Source: Gammaproteobacteria bacterium (GTDB lineage: Bacteria > Pseudomonadota > Gammaproteobacteria > Steroidobacterales > Woeseiaceae). Taken from it: a stretch of DNA of 64,000 bases. A program made the position numbers and the translations under genes. The stretch lies in NCBI GenBank assembly GCA_029884165.1, contig JAOUIH010000008.1:1-64000 (forward strand). The letters are read 5' to 3'. The notes under the pieces were generated by a model. That model saw only the letters and a list, made by a program, of their open reading frames with translations, was not told the origin of the DNA and did not search any database. Position 1 is the first letter of the stretch, and each line of letters starts with the position of its first letter. Shown here one piece after another: positions 59,817 to 64,000 of this stretch.

Positions 59817-61967
59817 CTACGAGTCCGCCCGCGGCGGCAGGCCCGTGTGCTGCGTCAGCGCCCTGCCCTTGCGGACGCGCTTGTCGTGCGCATCCTTCGA
59901 ATTCTTGCGCCGCGGCGCCTTGTGCCGTGCATCGCGCGGCTGCTCCGCTGGCACGAGCCTGTCGGGACCCGAGCCGATCAGGCCCTCGAGCTGCATTTGC
60001 TGCAGCGCCTTGCGGATGACCGGCCAGTTGTCGGGATCGTGGTAACGGAGGAGCGCCTTGTGCAGCCGGCGCTGGGCCGGGCTCCTGACGACGTCCACCT
60101 CGTCGCTCTTGTACGTCACTTTGCGAAGCGGATTTTTCTTCGAGTGATACATCGCCGTCGCGGTCGCCATCGGTGACGGGTAGAACGCCTGCACCTGGTC
60201 GGCGCGAAATCCGTTCTTCTTCAGCCACAGCGCGAGGTTGACCATGTCGAGATCGGTCGTGCCCGGATGCGCCGCGATGAAATACGGGATCAGGTATTGC
60301 TCCTTGCCAGCCTCCTTCGAAAACTTCTCGAACAGCTCCCTGAAGCGGTCGTAGCTGCCGATCCCGGGCTTCATCATCTTGTCGAGCGGACCCTGCTCGG
60401 TGTGCTCCGGTGCAATCTTCAGGTAGCCGCCGACATGGTGCGTAACCAGTTCCTTCACGTATTCCGGGTCTTCGACGGCGAGGTCGTAGCGCAGCCCGGA
60501 CGCGATCAGCACCTTCTTGACGCCGGGCAGTGAGCGCGCCTTGCGATAGAGACCGGTCAAAGCCGAGTGATCGGTGTTCAGGTTGCTGCAGATGCCCGGG
60601 AACACGCAGCTCGGTCGACGGCACGCCGCCTCGATCTCGCGGCTCTTGCACGCGAGCCGGTACATGTTCGCGGTAGGGCCGCCGAGATCGGAGATGACAC
60701 CTGTAAAACCCGGCATCGTGTCGCGGATCTTCTCGATTTCCTCGAGTATCGATTCCTCCGAGCGGTTCTGGATGATCCGGCCCTCGTGCTCCGTGATCGA
60801 GCAGAATGTGCAACCGCCGAAACAGCCACGCATGATGTTGACCGAGAATCGAATCATCTCCCAGGCCGGGATCTTCGCTTCGCCGTAGGCCGGGTGCGGC
60901 ACGCGCTGGAACGGCATGCCGAACACGTAGTCCATCTCGGGCGTCGCGAGCGGCAGCGCCGGCGGGTTGAGCCACAGCTCCTGCTGACCATGCGCCTGCA
61001 CGAGCGCCCGCGCGTTGTAGGGATTCGTCTCGAGATGCAGCACACGATTCGCATGCGCGTACAGCACCGGGTCGTTACGGACTTTTTCGAATGACGGCAG
61101 GCGGATTACGGACTTTGCGCGGTTGCGGCGCGCGTCCGGCACGAAGCGCAGCGCGTTTGGTGGCGCAGCTGCCTCCTGGTCGCCTGCCCGTGTCTCGCAG
61201 GAAGCGTCCTGCGTGTTGACATAGGGGTTCACTATCGAATCGACCTTGCCTGGACGGTCGATGCGCGTGGAGTCGATTTCCCACCAGCCCTCGGGTGTAT
61301 CTTTCCGCAGGAATGCGGTGCCGCGTATGTCGGTGATCGTGTCGATGCGCTCGCCGCGACCCAGCCGATGCGCGAGTTCGACGACGGCGCGCTCGGCGTT
61401 CCCGTACAGCAGCAGGTCCGCGTGGGAATCGACGAGTATGGAACGGCGCACCCTGTCATCCCAGTAGTCGTAGTGTGCGATGCGCCTGAGCGAGGCCTCG
61501 ATGCCGCCAAGCACGATCGGCACGTAACCAAAGGCTTCCCTGCAGCGCTGGGCGTATACCAGGGAGCACCGATCCGGCCGCTTGCCGCCGACGCCACCCG
61601 GCGTGTACGCATCGTCGTTGCGCATCTTCCGGTCGGCGGTATAGCGGTTGATCATCGAGTCCATGTTGCCGGCCGCGACGCCGAAGAACAGGTTGGGGCG
61701 GCCGAGCGCCTCGAACGCGTGCTTCGAGCGCCAGTCCGGCTGCGCGATGATGCCGACGCGGAAACCCTGCGCCTCGAGCAGGCGGCCGATGATTGCCATG
61801 CCGAAAGACGGGTGGTCGACGTAGGCGTCGCCCGTCACGATGATCACGTCGCAGGAGTCCCAGCCGAGCGCATCCATCTCCTGCCGCGACATCGGCAGGA
61901 AGGGCGCGGTACCGTAGCACTCGGCCCAGTATCGCTCGTGGTCGTAGACGGGCGTCGCGGCGCGCAT
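59817..61967 (-). CDS. YgiQ family radical SAM protein
   Basis: A 716-residue radical SAM enzyme. An N-terminal domain begins [27 protein letters not shown]. The iron-sulfur motif [25 protein letters not shown] (C-x3-C-x2-C) lies near residue 365. Later [29 protein letters not shown] and [27 protein letters not shown] are characteristic of YgiQ. A basic tail ends the protein. The reaction and substrate are undefined. ATG 61967 fits the family start. It overlaps neither neighbour. Confidence 0.93.
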   Translation of the reverse strand: MRAATPVYDHERYWAECYGTAPFLPMSRQEMDALGWDSCDVIIVTGDAYVDHPSFGMAIIGRLLEAQGFRVGIIAQPDWRSKHAFEALGRPNLFFGVAAGNMDSMINRYTADRKMRNDDAYTPGGVGGKRPDRCSLVYAQRCREAFGYVPIVLGGIEASLRRIAHYDYWDDRVRRSILVDSHADLLLYGNAERAVVELAHRLGRGERIDTITDIRGTAFLRKDTPEGWWEIDSTRIDRPGKVDSIVNPYVNTQDASCETRAGDQEAAAPPNALRFVPDARRNRAKSVIRLPSFEKVRNDPVLYAHANRVLHLETNPYNARALVQAHGQQELWLNPPALPLATPEMDYVFGMPFQRVPHPAYGEAKIPAWEMIRFSVNIMRGCFGGCTFCSITEHEGRIIQNRSEESILEEIEKIRDTMPGFTGVISDLGGPTANMYRLACKSREIEAACRRPSCVFPGICSNLNTDHSALTGLYRKARSLPGVKKVLIASGLRYDLAVEDPEYVKELVTHHVGGYLKIAPEHTEQGPLDKMMKPGIGSYDRFRELFEKFSKEAGKEQYLIPYFIAAHPGTTDLDMVNLALWLKKNGFRADQVQAFYPSPMATATAMYHSKKNPLRKVTYKSDEVDVVRSPAQRRLHKALLRYHDPDNWPVIRKALQQMQLEGLIGSGPDRLVPAEQPRDARHKAPRRKNSKDAHDKRVRKGRALTQHTGLPPRADS

Positions 61968-61996
61968 AGGATTCGGCCCCGGGCCCGGTCCGCCCC

Positions 61997-63151
61997 TTAC
62001 TCGGCGGCGACGGCCGCCCCGTCGACGTACTCGGGTGCCGCGCAGTCCGTGCAGGCGACATCGGCGACCTGCTTGCCGTCGGCCAGTGCCGCGACCCAAT
62101 CACGTACGGATACGTCGCCGACCGTTTGCGTGTAGAACTCCGGCCGGAGCAGGATCGTGTGCATGTCGCCGCCGGCGATGTAGCTACGGTAGTTATCGAC
62201 CTCGCGACGGATGTCCTGCTGGTTCGCCCTGAGGAGCGGAAGCAGGGACTCGACCTCGTTGCCCGACAGCACCTGGTAGCGCTTCTGGGTTCCGTCCTCG
62301 GCATGATCGAACGCGGCGAACTGGATGTTCGGGCTGCCTTTCGCGGCGCCGACGTAAAGTATCTCGTAGGTCAGATCGTCGGCCTCGAGGTCGGCGAATT
62401 CCGGCGACCGGCGGAGTATGTCGAGCGTGCCCCAGGCATTTTCGACGGCCGCCGAGGATTCGCTGCGGCGGTAACCGCCGGAGCCGTCGCCGAGCTGGAC
62501 GATGCGGGCTTCCGGGTAGCGGTCGGCAATCTGCATCGCGTAGTACGGCGACGGAATGGAACCGGCGCTCGAACCCGTCACGAACACAGTCGACGGCTTC
62601 AGGAAATGTGCGCTGGTCCAGTCGAGCACAGCCTGCGCATTGACCGTGCCCTTGTGATTGATCGTCACCTCGTGCTCGGCATGTTCCTCGACCTCCGGCG
62701 CGGTATAGGTCGCGACCGCGTTGCCCAGGTGCACGTCGCCGGTGCAGTAGGGCGCGAATACCACACTGTAGTCTGCGAACGGATTCGACGGCAGGTCGAA
62801 CGCGAAAACGCCGTGCGCCTTCGCGAGATCGAGCTCCGCCAGGTTGACGTAGTAGGTTGGCTTGAGGTCCGGATCGCAGGTCGCCCCGTTCCAGCAGGCG
62901 CCGCCGCCCTGGAAGTAGACCATCAGCCTCTCCGGGTCGCCCGGCCGCACGTAGAACCGGTAGTCGGTGCCATCCGAACAGATCGTTTCGCCGCCGGGCT
63001 CGACGGCATTCCAGCCCGGGCTAAGGCGGTCGAGCAGCGCGACAGGCTCCGGCTCGGCCATGGGCTCGGGGATCCTGTCCGGGCAGCCGGCGAGCAGGCC
63101 GGCAGCCGCCAGGCAAAAGAACTGAACATATCTACGCTTAAACGAATGCAT
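61997..63151 (-). CDS. Pectinacetylesterase-like lipoprotein hydrolase
   Basis: The 384-residue protein has a lipoprotein signal with lipobox LLAGC near residue 23. The catalytic domain resembles pectinacetylesterases: [37 protein letters not shown] and the nucleophile segment [18 protein letters not shown], with [14 protein letters not shown] carrying the histidine. Bacterial members are lipases/esterases of undefined substrate, and plant ones deacetylate pectin. It lies 29 bases before the YgiQ gene start, in the same direction. Confidence 0.88.
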   Translation of the reverse strand: MHSFKRRYVQFFCLAAAGLLAGCPDRIPEPMAEPEPVALLDRLSPGWNAVEPGGETICSDGTDYRFYVRPGDPERLMVYFQGGGACWNGATCDPDLKPTYYVNLAELDLAKAHGVFAFDLPSNPFADYSVVFAPYCTGDVHLGNAVATYTAPEVEEHAEHEVTINHKGTVNAQAVLDWTSAHFLKPSTVFVTGSSAGSIPSPYYAMQIADRYPEARIVQLGDGSGGYRRSESSAAVENAWGTLDILRRSPEFADLEADDLTYEILYVGAAKGSPNIQFAAFDHAEDGTQKRYQVLSGNEVESLLPLLRANQQDIRREVDNYRSYIAGGDMHTILLRPEFYTQTVGDVSVRDWVAALADGKQVADVACTDCAAPEYVDGAAVAAE

Positions 63152-63323
63152 GCCGGGAATCCTGGGTGGGGCGGTACGCCCGCTTTGACCGCGCGGATTC
63201 TAGCAGTTCCCCGCCGCGGCAGCCCGCCAGCGGCCGATCGGGCCTCGCCGGCGGCCCGGCATTTGCGTCCGGGGCGCGCCGCGCCAATAATGGCCGCCTG
63301 AAAAAGCAAGACGGATCAGGAGC

Positions 63324-64000
63324 ATGGGGGAATACCTGAGGGAGCTGCAGCGGCGAAACGTCTTCCGCGCGGTCGCCGCGTACATCGTCGTCGGCTGGCT
63401 GCTGCTGCAGGTCTCGACCTCGCTCGAGGATGCGCTCGAGCTGCCTGCCTGGTTCGACGCCGTGGTCACCGCGCTGCTCTTGATCGGCTTTCCCGTCGTC
63501 GTCGTTTTTTCCTGGGTGTACGAACTGACGCCCGACGGCCTGCAAAAAACGTCGAACGTTCAACCCGACGCGAGCATTGCCGATCGCACCGGGCGCCGGC
63601 TGAATTACATCACGGTCGCCGGCGTGGTCCTGCTGCTGGGCGTGGTCATAGCCGACAGGGTGTTGGTACGGAACGAGCCCGTCGAAGTCAGCACGGACAT
63701 GCCGGCACCGACTGCCGCGACCCCGGATTCGAATGCCGGCTCGCCCGACCGCTCGATCGCGGTGCTGCCCTTCGTCGCGATGACCAGCTCGCAGGACGAC
63801 GAGTTCTTTGCCGATGGCCTGTCCGAGGAGATCCTGAACGTACTCGCCAACGTCGAGGGCCTGAAGGTCGCTGGCCGTACGTCCGCGTTCTACTACAAGG
63901 GCCGCAACGAAGACCTCCGCGTGATCGCCGACGCGCTCGGCGTCGCGCACGTGCTCGAAGGCAGCATCCGGCGCTCGGGCGACCGGCTCCGGGTCACGGC
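63324..64000 (+). CDS. FlgO-like/TPR family protein, partial at window end
   Basis: The start MGEYLRELQRRNVFRAVAAYIVVGWLLLQVSTSLEDALEL, two helices, FSWVYELTPDGLQKTSNV and a third helix match the protein at 51671-53500. SIAVLPFVAMTSSQDDEFFADGLSEEILNVLANVEGLKVAGRTSAFYYKG and VLEGSIRRSGDRLRVTA follow, at which point the window ends. About 225 residues are visible; the TPR part lies outside. GGAGC precedes the ATG at a good distance. It is a diverged paralog, not a copy. Confidence 0.85.
   Translation, partial: MGEYLRELQRRNVFRAVAAYIVVGWLLLQVSTSLEDALELPAWFDAVVTALLLIGFPVVVVFSWVYELTPDGLQKTSNVQPDASIADRTGRRLNYITVAGVVLLLGVVIADRVLVRNEPVEVSTDMPAPTAATPDSNAGSPDRSIAVLPFVAMTSSQDDEFFADGLSEEILNVLANVEGLKVAGRTSAFYYKGRNEDLRVIADALGVAHVLEGSIRRSGDRLRVT

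Noticed and set aside
59680..60975. Minus-strand open frame of 431 codons overlapping the YgiQ gene
   Set aside because: It lies in a different frame on the same strand as the YgiQ coding sequence, which has all radical SAM motifs; the other frame has none.

Overview
The window is GC-rich, densely coded chromosomal DNA from a gammaproteobacterium. Several gene orders point there: accB-accC-prmA-(DUF3426)-dusB-fis-purH-purD, trxA-rho diverging from rhlB, groS-groL, msrP-msrQ, and a proteobacterial feoA-feoB under a Fur site. Two copies of the 'ELKRRNVFRV' membrane protein with FlgO-like and TPR parts, a P1 peptidase, a secreted arginase-family enzyme and a fused 5-oxoprolinase resemble free-living marine lineages such as Woeseiaceae; this placement is inference. 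I see no rRNA, tRNA, CRISPR array, prophage or intact insertion sequence.

Layout. 0.2-6 kb: a SRPBCC/GyrI-like protein, a small unknown gene, then ileS preceded by a complete T-box riboswitch, and a FrnE-type DsbA protein. 6.5-10.3 kb: msrPQ (repair of oxidised periplasmic methionine), an FkbM methyltransferase, two small lipoproteins, a half-size Gdt1 transporter and a kinase-like membrane protein without an ATPase domain. 10.4-15.6 kb: groSL under a CIRCE operator, then dsbD with duplicated N-terminal domains and a TlpA thioredoxin. 15.7-26.3 kb: a housekeeping run from aroQ through fatty acid (accBC), ribosome modification (prmA), tRNA modification (dusB), fis, purine synthesis (purHD) and moeA. 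26.3-32.9 kb: a NimA-like flavoprotein, DoxX, rho, trxA, rhlB, a HAD nucleotidase, cysQ and a DUF465 gene. 33-38.9 kb: feoAB, trhO, plsB. 39-44.2 kb: a tightly overlapping six-gene minus-strand operon with two membrane-type GTPases, an alkyltransferase-like DNA-lesion protein, a double DsbA/HCCA-isomerase-like protein, an alpha/beta hydrolase and a small lipoprotein. 44.3-64 kb: an accessory stretch with a frameshifted amidohydrolase, an arsenate reductase remnant before ACR3, a ferritin-like protein, two secreted hydrolases, 5-oxoprolinase, an unknown secreted protein, a YgiQ-type radical SAM protein, a pectinacetylesterase-like lipoprotein and a gene cut by the window end.

The strongest discovery is the ileS locus. 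The leader has every canonical T-box element: an ATC (Ile) specifier in a GAATATCAC context, the GGTGGTACCGCG box, and mutually exclusive antiterminator and terminator. The enzyme is a long type 2 IleRS whose HIGH motif reads GIHH, the swapped GXHH form linked to extreme mupirocin resistance. Both traits are unusual for a gammaproteobacterium and suggest lateral acquisition of the gene together with its riboswitch. The six-gene GTPase/alkyltransferase-like operon is the best candidate for an undescribed functional system.
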